Both the position numbers and the translations under genes were made by a program. Shown one piece after another: positions 27,736-35,940 of a stretch of 64,000 nucleotides of DNA. The stretch is from Thalassoroseus pseudoceratinae (GTDB lineage Bacteria > Planctomycetota > Planctomycetia > Planctomycetales > Planctomycetaceae): contig NZ_JAALXT010000008.1 in NCBI RefSeq assembly GCF_011634775.1, positions 62,001-126,000 of the forward strand, given 5' to 3'. The notes beneath the pieces are model-generated. The model searched no databases. It had not been told where the DNA came from and saw only the letters and a program-made list of their open reading frames with translations. Positions within the stretch are counted from its first letter, which is position 1. Each line of letters begins with the position of its first letter.

Positions 27736-29076
27736 TCAATGGAGCAACAAAATGGCCACGTTGAAATAGATGACCACGCCCATCATGTCGACGATCGCCG
27801 CGATGAGGGGGTTGGACATCAACGCTGGGTCCATGCCAAGCCGTTTAAACAGCAACGGGAGCATGGACCCGGTGACCGCTCCCATCACGACCACGAGCAG
27901 CACCGTCGCCGCGACGGTCATTGCACGGGCGGGCGGGTTGAAAATTAGAGCGCACAGAAACGCCAAGACGCCCAAACACGCGCCTAACTGGCTGGCGAGC
28001 AAGACCTCACGCCAGAAAATTCGGAACGCGGTTTTTCGTCCCAACTCCCCCAATGAGACCGCCCGAATCACCAGTGTCGCCGATTGCGAACCGGCGTTTC
28101 CACCACTTGCGAGGACCATCGGCAGAAACAAAATCATCCATGGCTCTTGTTCGGCAATCGGCTGATAACCGCTAACCACCGATGCCGTCCCCAAAGCCGC
28201 TCCCAACAACAAGACCAGCCAGACACCACGTTTCCAAGTCAGAATCCGAATTGGCGTGGTGAGGTAACCGTCTTCGAGCGGCTCCATCGCCGCCAGACGT
28301 TGCACGTCTTCGGTGGCTTCTTCGTGGATGACATCGAGAATATCGTCGTGCGTGACAATTCCCACCAACCGATTCTGATTGTCGACAACCGGGATGGCGA
28401 TGAAGTCGTAACGGGCCATCTCTTGAGCGACGACTTCCTGGTCATCGGTCACTCGCACGGAAATCACATCATGTTGCATGATGTCGGCGAGTTTACGATG
28501 CGGTTTGGCGAGGATCAGATCTCGAAGCGAAATAAATCCATGCAGGTGCCGTCCCTCATCGAGAATATAAATATAGTAGACGGTCTCCCGATCGGGCGCT
28601 TGTTTCCGTAACCGATCGAGAGCTTCGCTCACGGTGATATTTTCCGGAAGCGAAGCGTATTCCGTCGTCATCAACGCCCCTGCGCTGGACTCCGGATATG
28701 ACAGCAACTTGCGAATGTCACTTCGCTCGGCTTGCGCGATGGACGGCAGCAGATTCTCGACCTTCTCGGCATCCATCCGAGAGAGCAAGTCGACGCGATC
28801 GTCCGGAGCCATTTCTTCCAAGAGACGCGTCAGCCGACCACGGTCAATGATTTCGGTCAGCCCAACTTGTTTCGGCAGACTGATGAATTCCAGGATCTCG
28901 ACTTGCCGATCGAGACTACAAGTCCGGAGCACCCGCCACGCCAACTTGCTGTCGATGTCTTCCAGAACTTCCGCCGTCGCGGCCGGGTGGAGAATCTCAC
29001 AGAATTCGCGCATGCCTTCGACGTCGTTCTCGTCGATCATGATCCGCAAATCAGGTTGAAGCAGTTCCCGGTACAT
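27736..29076 (-). CDS. mgtE: magnesium transporter MgtE
   Basis: The 446-residue protein shows the MgtE layout: an N-terminal helical domain (repeated EILEFI and RLLEEM helices, residues about 1-125), two CBS domains (about 130-250; SAGALMTTEYASLPENITVSEAL then MARYDFIAIPVVDNQNRLVG), a plug helix and five membrane helices. The conserved pore segment LPMVLASGGNAGSQSATLVIRA and the last helix with NPLIAAIVDMMGVVIYF are present. It imports Mg2+ (and Co2+) across the inner membrane, gated by Mg2+ bound to the cytoplasmic domains. No Mg riboswitch is evident in the short upstream gap. Confidence 0.93.
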   Translation of the reverse strand: MYRELLQPDLRIMIDENDVEGMREFCEILHPAATAEVLEDIDSKLAWRVLRTCSLDRQVEILEFISLPKQVGLTEIIDRGRLTRLLEEMAPDDRVDLLSRMDAEKVENLLPSIAQAERSDIRKLLSYPESSAGALMTTEYASLPENITVSEALDRLRKQAPDRETVYYIYILDEGRHLHGFISLRDLILAKPHRKLADIMQHDVISVRVTDDQEVVAQEMARYDFIAIPVVDNQNRLVGIVTHDDILDVIHEEATEDVQRLAAMEPLEDGYLTTPIRILTWKRGVWLVLLLGAALGTASVVSGYQPIAEQEPWMILFLPMVLASGGNAGSQSATLVIRAVSLGELGRKTAFRIFWREVLLASQLGACLGVLAFLCALIFNPPARAMTVAATVLLVVVMGAVTGSMLPLLFKRLGMDPALMSNPLIAAIVDMMGVVIYFNVAILLLH

Positions 29077-29149
29077 TGGCGGTCAACCGATCGTCACAAA
29101 ATGCGAAGCGCAGGGCGTTTAGGGTGACATGCAGATCATAGGTGGCTAC

Positions 29150-29180
29150 AAAAAAACCCGAGGGTTTGCGACCCTCGGGT
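29150..29180 (-). terminator. rho-independent terminator of the rplM-rpsI operon
   Basis: ACCCGAGGGT (29156-29165) pairs perfectly with ACCCTCGGGT (29171-29180). A run of A at 29150-29156 forms the U-tract on the minus strand. It is about 38 bp past the rpsI stop. Confidence 0.9.
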
Positions 29181-29217
29181 GAAATGAGTTCCGCGAAATC
29201 GGAACGAACTGATTGCG

Positions 29218-29859
29218 TTACCGTTTCGAGAATTGGAAGCTTTTGCGGGCCTTCTTGAGGCCGTATTTTTTCCGTTCCACCATCCGGCCGTCCCGTGTCA
29301 GGAAGCCATGCTCGGAGAGGGTGTGGTGCTGGGCCGGATCTTTGGCTTGGATCGCACGGGCAATTCCCAAGATCATGGCTCCGGTTTGGCCGGTGGTTCC
29401 ACCGCCACTCACGCGAGCCCAGACGTCAACTTTGCCGTCCATGCCGGTGGCTTCCAAGACAGCCTTGATCGCTTTGCGGTCTCGTTCGACGGTGAAGTAC
29501 TCATCGAGAGTCCGGTCATTGATGACCATCTTCCCGTCGCCTTCTTTGATTCGCACTCGGGCGACCGACGTTTTTCGTCGTCCGGTTCCGATGGAAACAC
29601 CGAAGCGGTCGATTTTCCCGCGAATGACCGGTTGATAGTCGGGATCGACTTCGCTGGCCGCTGAGCCTTCGCCAAGCGTCAAACCAGAAGCCAGGTCGTC
29701 ACCGGCAGTTTCTTCGCCAGGCGTGGTTGGTGGAACCGGTGCCGCAGCGGCCTCCGGATCGACCGTCGGTTCAGTTTCCGAAGCTGGTTGTTCGGGCGTA
29801 GCCGAAGCGGTTTCTTCGGGAACATCTGGTTTGTCGTCTTCGGGGTTGTCGGTCGACAT
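29218..29859 (-). CDS. rpsI: 30S ribosomal protein S9 with acidic N-terminal extension
   Basis: The C-terminal 130 residues are a normal S9: GTGRRKTSVARVRI, the GGGTTGQTGAMILGIARAI core and the basic tail KKYGLKKARKSFQFSKR that reaches the P-site tRNA. Ahead of it lie about 85 residues rich in Glu, Asp, Pro, Ala and Thr (DDKPDVPEETASATPEQPAS), absent from standard S9. The frame is open to ATG 29859 and no better start with a Shine-Dalgarno is seen inside. A TTG near the end of the extension is possible but weak. It is downstream of rplM by 81 bp in the usual operon order. Confidence 0.93.
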   Translation of the reverse strand: MSTDNPEDDKPDVPEETASATPEQPASETEPTVDPEAAAAPVPPTTPGEETAGDDLASGLTLGEGSAASEVDPDYQPVIRGKIDRFGVSIGTGRRKTSVARVRIKEGDGKMVINDRTLDEYFTVERDRKAIKAVLEATGMDGKVDVWARVSGGGTTGQTGAMILGIARAIQAKDPAQHHTLSEHGFLTRDGRMVERKKYGLKKARKSFQFSKR

Positions 29860-29940
29860 ATCAAATCATCCAGATCAGCAATCAGAAAGTGAATTCCAAA
29901 GAAGCAATCGCATCGTAACGACCAAGCGAAAGCCGATTGA

Positions 29941-30435
29941 TTAACGCAAGTGCTCGGGCAACTCGACAGGTTGCTGCGACTGGTGCGGGTGTTCGGGACC
30001 GCAACAGAGCTTTAATTTCTTCAACATTTGCCGGCCGAGCTTGTTCTTGGGCAGCATGCGTCGAACAGCCTCTTCGAGAATGCGTTCCGGGTGCCGCTTC
30101 CAAACTTCCGCCGCCGTCGTGACCTTTCGACCACCCGGATAGCCGGTGTAGTGATCGTAAGTTTTACGGAGGAACTTCGTGGTAAAGTTTGGGTGCTCGT
30201 CGTGACTCACTGACGAACCACTGAAACGCACCAGGTGAGCATTCGTCACGATCACATAGTCGCCCGTATCCACGTGCGGCGTATATGTCGGTTTATGCTT
30301 ACCCATCAGGACGGTCGCCAAACGAGTGGCAAACCGACCGACGATTTCATCGGTTCCATCAACGACGTACCACTCTGGCTGAAAGGTTTCTTTCTTGGCC
30401 ACTGTGGTGCGGGGCAAAATCGGTCGCGAAGGCAT
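29941..30435 (-). CDS. rplM: 50S ribosomal protein L13
   Basis: The ATG at 30435 gives 164 residues. WYVVDGTDEIVGRFATRLA, VLMGKHKPTYTPHVDTGDYV and the C-terminal RMLPKNKLGRQMLKKLK are canonical L13. A Shine-Dalgarno (GGGAG) precedes the start, so the frame extension to 30477 is rejected. The C-terminus is slightly longer than the E. coli protein. rpsI follows. The leader contains an inverted repeat that may be regulatory. Confidence 0.95.
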   Translation of the reverse strand: MPSRPILPRTTVAKKETFQPEWYVVDGTDEIVGRFATRLATVLMGKHKPTYTPHVDTGDYVIVTNAHLVRFSGSSVSHDEHPNFTTKFLRKTYDHYTGYPGGRKVTTAAEVWKRHPERILEEAVRRMLPKNKLGRQMLKKLKLCCGPEHPHQSQQPVELPEHLR

Positions 30436-30540
30436 AACATCATCTCCCGCCACACTGACGGGCGAACTAGAGGACAAAATGCGAACAGAAGTCGACTCAG
30501 TGATTCAGACACTCAAAATTTGACACAGCTGAGAACCACG

Positions 30541-30568
30541 TTGAACAGCACTTTCCTGTGGTGTTCAA
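30541..30568 (-). promoter_or_regulatory. inverted repeat in the rplM leader
   Basis: TTGAACA (30541-30547) and TGTTCAA (30562-30568) are perfect inverted arms; an inner CAC/GTG can extend the stem after a mismatch. It lies about 106 bp upstream of the rplM start. It could be a leader hairpin for ribosomal-protein feedback or an operator for a dimeric repressor. No U-tract follows, so it is not a terminator. Confidence 0.4.
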
Positions 30569-30712
30569 ATCGGGTTCACCGGCCAATTGAGAGACGATGA
30601 TCCACGGACCCTCTTCCGGGAAGATCGAACATCTTAGCGGGCGCTGAGTTTGGTTTCAACGCCGAGCCATCGATTTCTTACGCTTCTCAGGAATTTTGGA
30701 AGCGTTGGGCAG

Positions 30713-32569
30713 TTAGGCAGCGGACCGAAGGTCGTCGTCAGTCCACGTTTCCGCATCGACGTAGCCACGCACGATGCGTCGCAAGTCCGTCGCGATGTCC
30801 GCCTGAGGCGTTTCGACGGCTTGCTCCAGCGTGGCGATATCATCGAGAACCCCGACCAAACGGGAGGGATCACGTTGAGCCCGGAAAATTTTGTCGTGAA
30901 CTTTCTTCGTCCCCTCTTCCGAGAGGTAAAAGAGTTCCTCGTACAGTTTTTCACCGGGCCGAATTCCAGAGAAGACGATATCGATGTCTTCATGCGGTTT
31001 CAGCCCCGAAAGGGCAATCATGTCCTGAGCCAAGTCCAGAATCTTGACGGGCTCGCCCATTTCGAGAATCAAAATATCTCCGGAATCGCCGATGGCACCG
31101 GCTTGCAACACGAGTTGCACGGCCTCGGGGATGGTCATGAAGAACCGCGTCATCTCGGGATGGGTCACGGTGATCGGGCCGCCGCGTTCGATTTGTCGGC
31201 GGAACGTCGGAACCACGCTACCGGCGGAGTTTAACACATTCCCAAATCGCACGGTCACGAACTGAGCCGTCGTTTGGGCGGCGATCGTTTGCACGTACTT
31301 CTCGGCGACGAGTTTGGTCGAGCCCATGATACTCGTGGGCCGGACGGCTTTGTCGGTCGAGATCAGCACAAAGCGTTCGACTGGCAACGCAGCGGCCAGA
31401 TCGGCGACGGTTTTCGTTCCGCCGATGTTATTCCGAACGGCCTCGCGTGGGTTTTCTTCCATCAAAGGCACATGTTTATACGCGGCCGCGTGGAAGACGA
31501 TTTCGGGCTGGAAGCGGTCGAACACTTGCGACATGCTTGCCCGATCGGTCACGTCGGCAATCACGAAATGCAGCTTCTCGCTACGTTGCTTCCGATTTCT
31601 GAGTTCCTGCTCGAACAAGAACGTGCCGTATTCCGATTGATCAACCAGCACCAAGCATGCTGGGTCCAGGTCGAGAATCTGACGGCAAAGTTCCGAACCA
31701 ATGCTGCCTGCCGCTCCGGTGACAAGGACTCGTCGACCTGTCAGACAATTCTGAATACTGGCGAGATCCAACTCGGCTGGGTCGCGACGCAATAAATCGT
31801 TGATGGTGACTTCACGGACCGACAAGCGATAACGCCCCCCGACAATTTCTTGCACGCCGGGAATCACGTGGACCTTGATATCCAACTTACTGCACTGCCG
31901 CGTGAGTTCACGAAGCTCTTTGCCTGGCACAGAACCTGGCACCAACAAATGCCGGGCTCCGGTTTTGTTGACCAGTTTCGTCAAGGAACTGTGTTTCGAG
32001 TAAACCCGGACGCCTGCGATAATCGACCGTGGTTTGCGTGGTCCACCGCCGATGAGTCCAACGACGTTAAAATTCGTTTGGCCTGTTTGGATCGCTCGAA
32101 GAATCCCGACCCCTTCGGATTTCGCTCCGTAGATCAAGGCGGGATTGAATGGGCTACCACGAAACAGCGGTTTGATGCTCTCGGCATACAACCGGAACGA
32201 CATCCGCAACAACGCGGACGCCATGATCGTGAATCCCCAGTCAATCACAATGACCGAACGTGGAATGGGAATGCCCATCCAGCGGAGAACGGTTAGGTTC
32301 GTAATGTAAATCGCGACGGCGGCCAGAGTGGCACCGATTCCAACCCATTGCACATCGTGCAAGGATGCATAACGGAACGCGCGACGCCACTCCCCCGTTC
32401 CCAAACAGGTGACGAATTTAACCGCCAGAATGATCGGTAACGTGTAGCGAAACAGATCAAAAACAACTGGCGGAACGTTGAAGTCGCACCTGAGGACGAA
32501 CGCGGTGTAATAACTGGCCACATAGATGGCCAAATAGGTTGGCAAAACGGCGGCCATTCGATGTTTCAT
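30713..32569 (-). CDS. membrane-bound nucleotide-sugar 4,6-dehydratase (WbpM/CapD family)
   Basis: This 618-residue protein has an N-terminal membrane region with about four helices (about 8-125), a first Rossmann-like domain (about 140-240, ALIYGAKSEGVGILRAI) and a short-chain dehydrogenase domain with TGAAGSIGSEL (284-294). The active-site region STDKAVRPTSIMGSTK (404-419) has Met in place of Tyr ahead of the Lys. This is the normal WbpM/PglF/FlaA1 variation. It converts UDP-GlcNAc to a 4-keto-6-deoxy sugar for surface polysaccharide. No glycosyltransferase adjoins it. Confidence 0.9.
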   Translation of the reverse strand: MKHRMAAVLPTYLAIYVASYYTAFVLRCDFNVPPVVFDLFRYTLPIILAVKFVTCLGTGEWRRAFRYASLHDVQWVGIGATLAAVAIYITNLTVLRWMGIPIPRSVIVIDWGFTIMASALLRMSFRLYAESIKPLFRGSPFNPALIYGAKSEGVGILRAIQTGQTNFNVVGLIGGGPRKPRSIIAGVRVYSKHSSLTKLVNKTGARHLLVPGSVPGKELRELTRQCSKLDIKVHVIPGVQEIVGGRYRLSVREVTINDLLRRDPAELDLASIQNCLTGRRVLVTGAAGSIGSELCRQILDLDPACLVLVDQSEYGTFLFEQELRNRKQRSEKLHFVIADVTDRASMSQVFDRFQPEIVFHAAAYKHVPLMEENPREAVRNNIGGTKTVADLAAALPVERFVLISTDKAVRPTSIMGSTKLVAEKYVQTIAAQTTAQFVTVRFGNVLNSAGSVVPTFRRQIERGGPITVTHPEMTRFFMTIPEAVQLVLQAGAIGDSGDILILEMGEPVKILDLAQDMIALSGLKPHEDIDIVFSGIRPGEKLYEELFYLSEEGTKKVHDKIFRAQRDPSRLVGVLDDIATLEQAVETPQADIATDLRRIVRGYVDAETWTDDDLRSAA

Positions 32570-32911
32570 GGATTCCGTCCGCTACTCTCACAAAACCAAC
32601 CACACTCCAGGTCAGAACGGCATCGACCGCTGACTGCCAATTCACGGTGGGCACAAAAATTCTCTGTAAGACAATCGGCGATTTGGGTCTAGAGCAAATT
32701 CTACAACCGTCTCCGTTGGTTCGGTTCGGGTATCAATTGCGATCTGATATCGTCTAGTGTTGTATCCAACCGGAATTGACATGTTCGCAGTTTGCGATGA
32801 GCACGCCAACGAGCGTGCGGTCGAAGTTCTGGAACCCGTCAATACTGAGTGGTTGAACCACTAGGAAGTCCGCCCACATTGATTTCCACCGATCCCACGG
32901 AGTCCATCAAA
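32570..32911. other. 342-bp divergent intergenic region
   Basis: This gap between the dehydratase gene (minus) and the Nif3-like gene (plus) holds a possible 27-codon plus-strand frame (32781-32864). Both promoters should be here. No repeat or RNA gene was seen. Confidence 0.4.
32781..32864 (+). CDS. possible 27-codon leader or small protein
   Basis: ATG at 32781 to TAG at 32862-32864 encodes MFAVCDEHANERAVEV followed by LEPVNTEWLNH, and the Nif3-like gene starts 48 bp later. The codons used look like those of neighbouring genes. No clear Shine-Dalgarno is visible. It may be chance. Confidence 0.15.
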   Translation: MFAVCDEHANERAVEVLEPVNTEWLNH

Positions 32912-33706
32912 ATGACCGACCTTGCCGATATCACCCAATTTCTTGATCAGCAAAACCCTCCGGATTTAGCCGAGGATTGGGATAACGTCGGCCTTTTGCT
33001 CGGAGATCCTCAATCAAAAACCATCCGAGTTCTCACATGCCTCACATTGACCCCGGATGTCGCTGCCGAAGCGGTGAACAAAAATGTGAACTTAATTGTT
33101 TCGCATCACCCAATTCTGTTTCGACCCATCCAAAAAATTGCTTCGACAACAAGTGAAGGCGCGATGCTGTTGAAATTGATTCAACATGGAATCGCCGTTT
33201 ACAGCCCGCACACGGCATTCGACAGTGCGGCGGAGGGGATCAATCAACAAATCGCCATGCGATTCGGACTGACGGAAATTCAGCCATTGCGACCGACCGA
33301 CGAAAACGAGTCGATCGGCACTGGCCGATTCGGTGAACTGCCTGAAAGGATGTCTCTCAAAGAATTAGCGGCCCGAATCCGCGACGAATTCCGTTTGCCG
33401 GCCGTGCAGTTCGCGGGCGATCCCGACATGAGCGTGCAACGGTTGGGAATCGCATGCGGGTCGGCGGCGGAGTTTCTCACCGATGCCCGAAAAGCCGGTT
33501 GCCAAGCATTTCTGACTGGCGAAGCTCGGTTTCACTCCGCGTTAGAAGCCCGGACCGAAGGGATCGGATTGATCCTCATCGGTCATTACGCTTCCGAACG
33601 TCCCGCTGTCGAACAATTGGCGACCGTGATCGCGGATCAGTTTCCCCAACTGGATGTCTGGGCCAGCGACGTCGAAACTGATCCGCTGCAATGGTCGATC
33701 ACCTGA
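32912..33706 (+). CDS. Nif3-like dinuclear metal centre protein (NIF3/YbgI family)
   Basis: The ATG at 32912 gives 264 residues. EDWDNVGLLLGDP, the metal-binding SHHPILFRP and YSPHTAFDSAAEG near the N-terminal third, and GHYASERPAVEQL near the C-terminus are typical of the NIF3 family. Its hexamers bind two metals per subunit. A GTP cyclohydrolase or hydrolase role has been proposed for the family, and the true function is uncertain. The frame extends to 32849 but without family support. Its stop is 2 bp from the convergent transporter stop. Confidence 0.9.
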   Translation: MTDLADITQFLDQQNPPDLAEDWDNVGLLLGDPQSKTIRVLTCLTLTPDVAAEAVNKNVNLIVSHHPILFRPIQKIASTTSEGAMLLKLIQHGIAVYSPHTAFDSAAEGINQQIAMRFGLTEIQPLRPTDENESIGTGRFGELPERMSLKELAARIRDEFRLPAVQFAGDPDMSVQRLGIACGSAAEFLTDARKAGCQAFLTGEARFHSALEARTEGIGLILIGHYASERPAVEQLATVIADQFPQLDVWASDVETDPLQWSIT

Positions 33707-33708
33707 GT

Positions 33709-35658
33709 TTAGGCTTCCTCAGTGGCATTTTTCCGACGGCTGAGATGGGCCAACAGGATGATGAACAGGAAGATTCCCATGGCGGAGAAGCCAACTTCCG
33801 GATAGTCGCTGGTTTTGATGCTCCAATAACTACCGAATGATGCCAAGCTCAAAGCCAGCAACATCAAGATGTTCCAGCAGAATCGTCGGAAGCCGGTCGG
33901 ACGACGATCGCCGAGCAACGTCTTGGAATTCATCATTAGGAAGAACGTCAGGTAGGCGATGGGCAGGAGCATCATGCCGAACATCGACGTGGGCACGGTC
34001 AGCCAGAATTTTGCTTCGCCTGCGAAGACGAATGGTCCGAGCATACCGCTGAGCCCAGCCAACAACGCTCCCACACGGTGCGGCGTCCCCTTCGGTGCGA
34101 CACGGATGGCCTCGCAGATTGCGAAACCGTTGATCAACATCAGGATGATGATGGTCGAAATTGCCATCCCTAACACACCGATCCCGAAGGCATAGTTCGC
34201 AATCCCTTTGCCTGCCAACGGTTCCAATGCTTTCGCGAGGTTGAACGCATCACGTTTGACGAGCATGGCAGCCATTCGGCGGTCTGCTTCCGGCAGTGCG
34301 TCGCGAGCTTCTTCAAGCGGTCCCTGTTCGGGACGGGTCTCTTTCAGCTCAGCGGTTTGGGTCGCCAGAGTTTTCAAAGACGCAATTCGCGTGTCGTCTT
34401 CCCGGGCCAAAATGGCTTCGGCTTCGGTAACAACAACACCCGTTCGCTCGTAGTATTCTTGGGCTTCTTTGAGGACTTTGAAGTCCTTCTCACCCAGTTC
34501 GGTTTTCAATCGTGTATCGAGCAGCCCTTTGAATCCACCGACGAGATTCCCGGCGGGTTGGATGGGGTTTCCATTCGGATCGGTTTCACCGAGGAAGCCG
34601 GGAGCCGGTTGCCCGTGGAATTGACTCGACGCCGCGATCACGACGCAACTGGTCGCCAACATAAACGGAATCAGCAGTCCGGTGGAAAGGTCGAAGATGG
34701 CCAAACCACGGAAGTCTTTGTCCCAACCACGGGCGAGCATTGAATATGGCAATAGGAATGTCATGTTGATCCCGACGGCGGTTGCGGCGGCGGTGATCAT
34801 GACTTTCTGTTGATTGTTGACGATGTAATCCGTCCAGAATTGTTCGAAGTCTCCGGTTTGGCCAAGGGTTTCCGCAAACGCGGCCGCGGGTTTGTTGAGC
34901 AAGCTGAAGTCGGGAATGAAACCGCCGCCGATTGCACTCCAATCAAGCACACCTTCGGTGGACATCTTAATCACCACACCAAAGAAGCACAGCACAACAG
35001 TTCCGACCATCCCCTTCAAAATCAACTCGAACAGCTTGATCCCCCAACCACCAGAGTTGTAGAACCAAACCACCGTCCCCGCCGTGAAAAAGAGGATCGC
35101 CACACAGATGAGTGTGTTCTTCCGCTTCGTTTCCGCTTTGATTTGTGCGATGTCGTTGGCGGTGGCGTCCTCACCGGCATTCTCGACGGCCTTGGCAACG
35201 GCTTCTTCACCGAGCAATTCGGGAGCAAGATTCTGTTGAATGGCAGCGGTTCCGAGCCCAAATTGTGGCATACACCAGACCATGTTCGCCATGATGGTCG
35301 CTAGCAACCAACCCCAACCGAGAGCCGGGTTGATGTGCCGATTGATGGCCTGGAACGGTCGTTCTTTCGTCGAAAGTGCGACGTAACCAATCGCGCTGAG
35401 CATGATGATGCCCATCGCCATTGCGATCGGTTGCAACCACAACAGCCCAAACCCCGCGAGCACACCGAGATACAGACTTCCACCCAGCGAACCACCACCC
35501 AGAGTGATCGCACTTTGCAACCAACCCGGCCCGGAGAGTTTCGTGTAGGCCCACAGTTTTGCCAGCGGGCCACGGGCTTTGGCATCGAGGATCATTTGCC
35601 GATCGTGTTCGATGCGTTCGGGGTTTTCGATTTCGGCTTGGTCCCGGGAGTCGCTCAT
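33709..35658 (-). CDS. Nramp-like membrane transporter, divergent
   Basis: The 649-residue protein has about 11-12 membrane helices and an N-terminal SGPGWLQSAITLGGGSLGGS segment that aligns with helix 1 of Nramp divalent-metal transporters. The canonical DPGN of helix 1 is absent (LGGGSLGG instead), as is the MPH motif of helix 6 (MTFLLPYSML instead). Two hydrophilic insertions (near 140-180 and about 380-480, helical, rich in Glu, Lys and Ala) make it about 200 residues longer than MntH. It is therefore an Nramp-superfamily protein of unknown substrate rather than a proven manganese transporter. Confidence 0.75.
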   Translation of the reverse strand: MSDSRDQAEIENPERIEHDRQMILDAKARGPLAKLWAYTKLSGPGWLQSAITLGGGSLGGSLYLGVLAGFGLLWLQPIAMAMGIIMLSAIGYVALSTKERPFQAINRHINPALGWGWLLATIMANMVWCMPQFGLGTAAIQQNLAPELLGEEAVAKAVENAGEDATANDIAQIKAETKRKNTLICVAILFFTAGTVVWFYNSGGWGIKLFELILKGMVGTVVLCFFGVVIKMSTEGVLDWSAIGGGFIPDFSLLNKPAAAFAETLGQTGDFEQFWTDYIVNNQQKVMITAAATAVGINMTFLLPYSMLARGWDKDFRGLAIFDLSTGLLIPFMLATSCVVIAASSQFHGQPAPGFLGETDPNGNPIQPAGNLVGGFKGLLDTRLKTELGEKDFKVLKEAQEYYERTGVVVTEAEAILAREDDTRIASLKTLATQTAELKETRPEQGPLEEARDALPEADRRMAAMLVKRDAFNLAKALEPLAGKGIANYAFGIGVLGMAISTIIILMLINGFAICEAIRVAPKGTPHRVGALLAGLSGMLGPFVFAGEAKFWLTVPTSMFGMMLLPIAYLTFFLMMNSKTLLGDRRPTGFRRFCWNILMLLALSLASFGSYWSIKTSDYPEVGFSAMGIFLFIILLAHLSRRKNATEEA

Positions 35659-35940
35659 GTTGGGGGGTCTCGTACCGTCGGTGGGTCAGTTAAGAATCAG
35701 AGGATGGAAATTCACAATTTCGCTCGCCTTAGCAACCTAACCAGACATCTACCCCAACGCAAGCAACCTTTCCGGAACACAGCGTAAAGCCGTGCGAACC
35801 CACCTCTGGAGTCGAGAAAAATGAACGTTCCAGAAGACTGGATCGCTCCACGTCACGCTCAACTTGCCCTTGTCGGTTCATTGCAGACGGATAAAATTCC
35901 GTTTTCAGGAAGATCGACGACCCCACCAACGGATGGCGAG

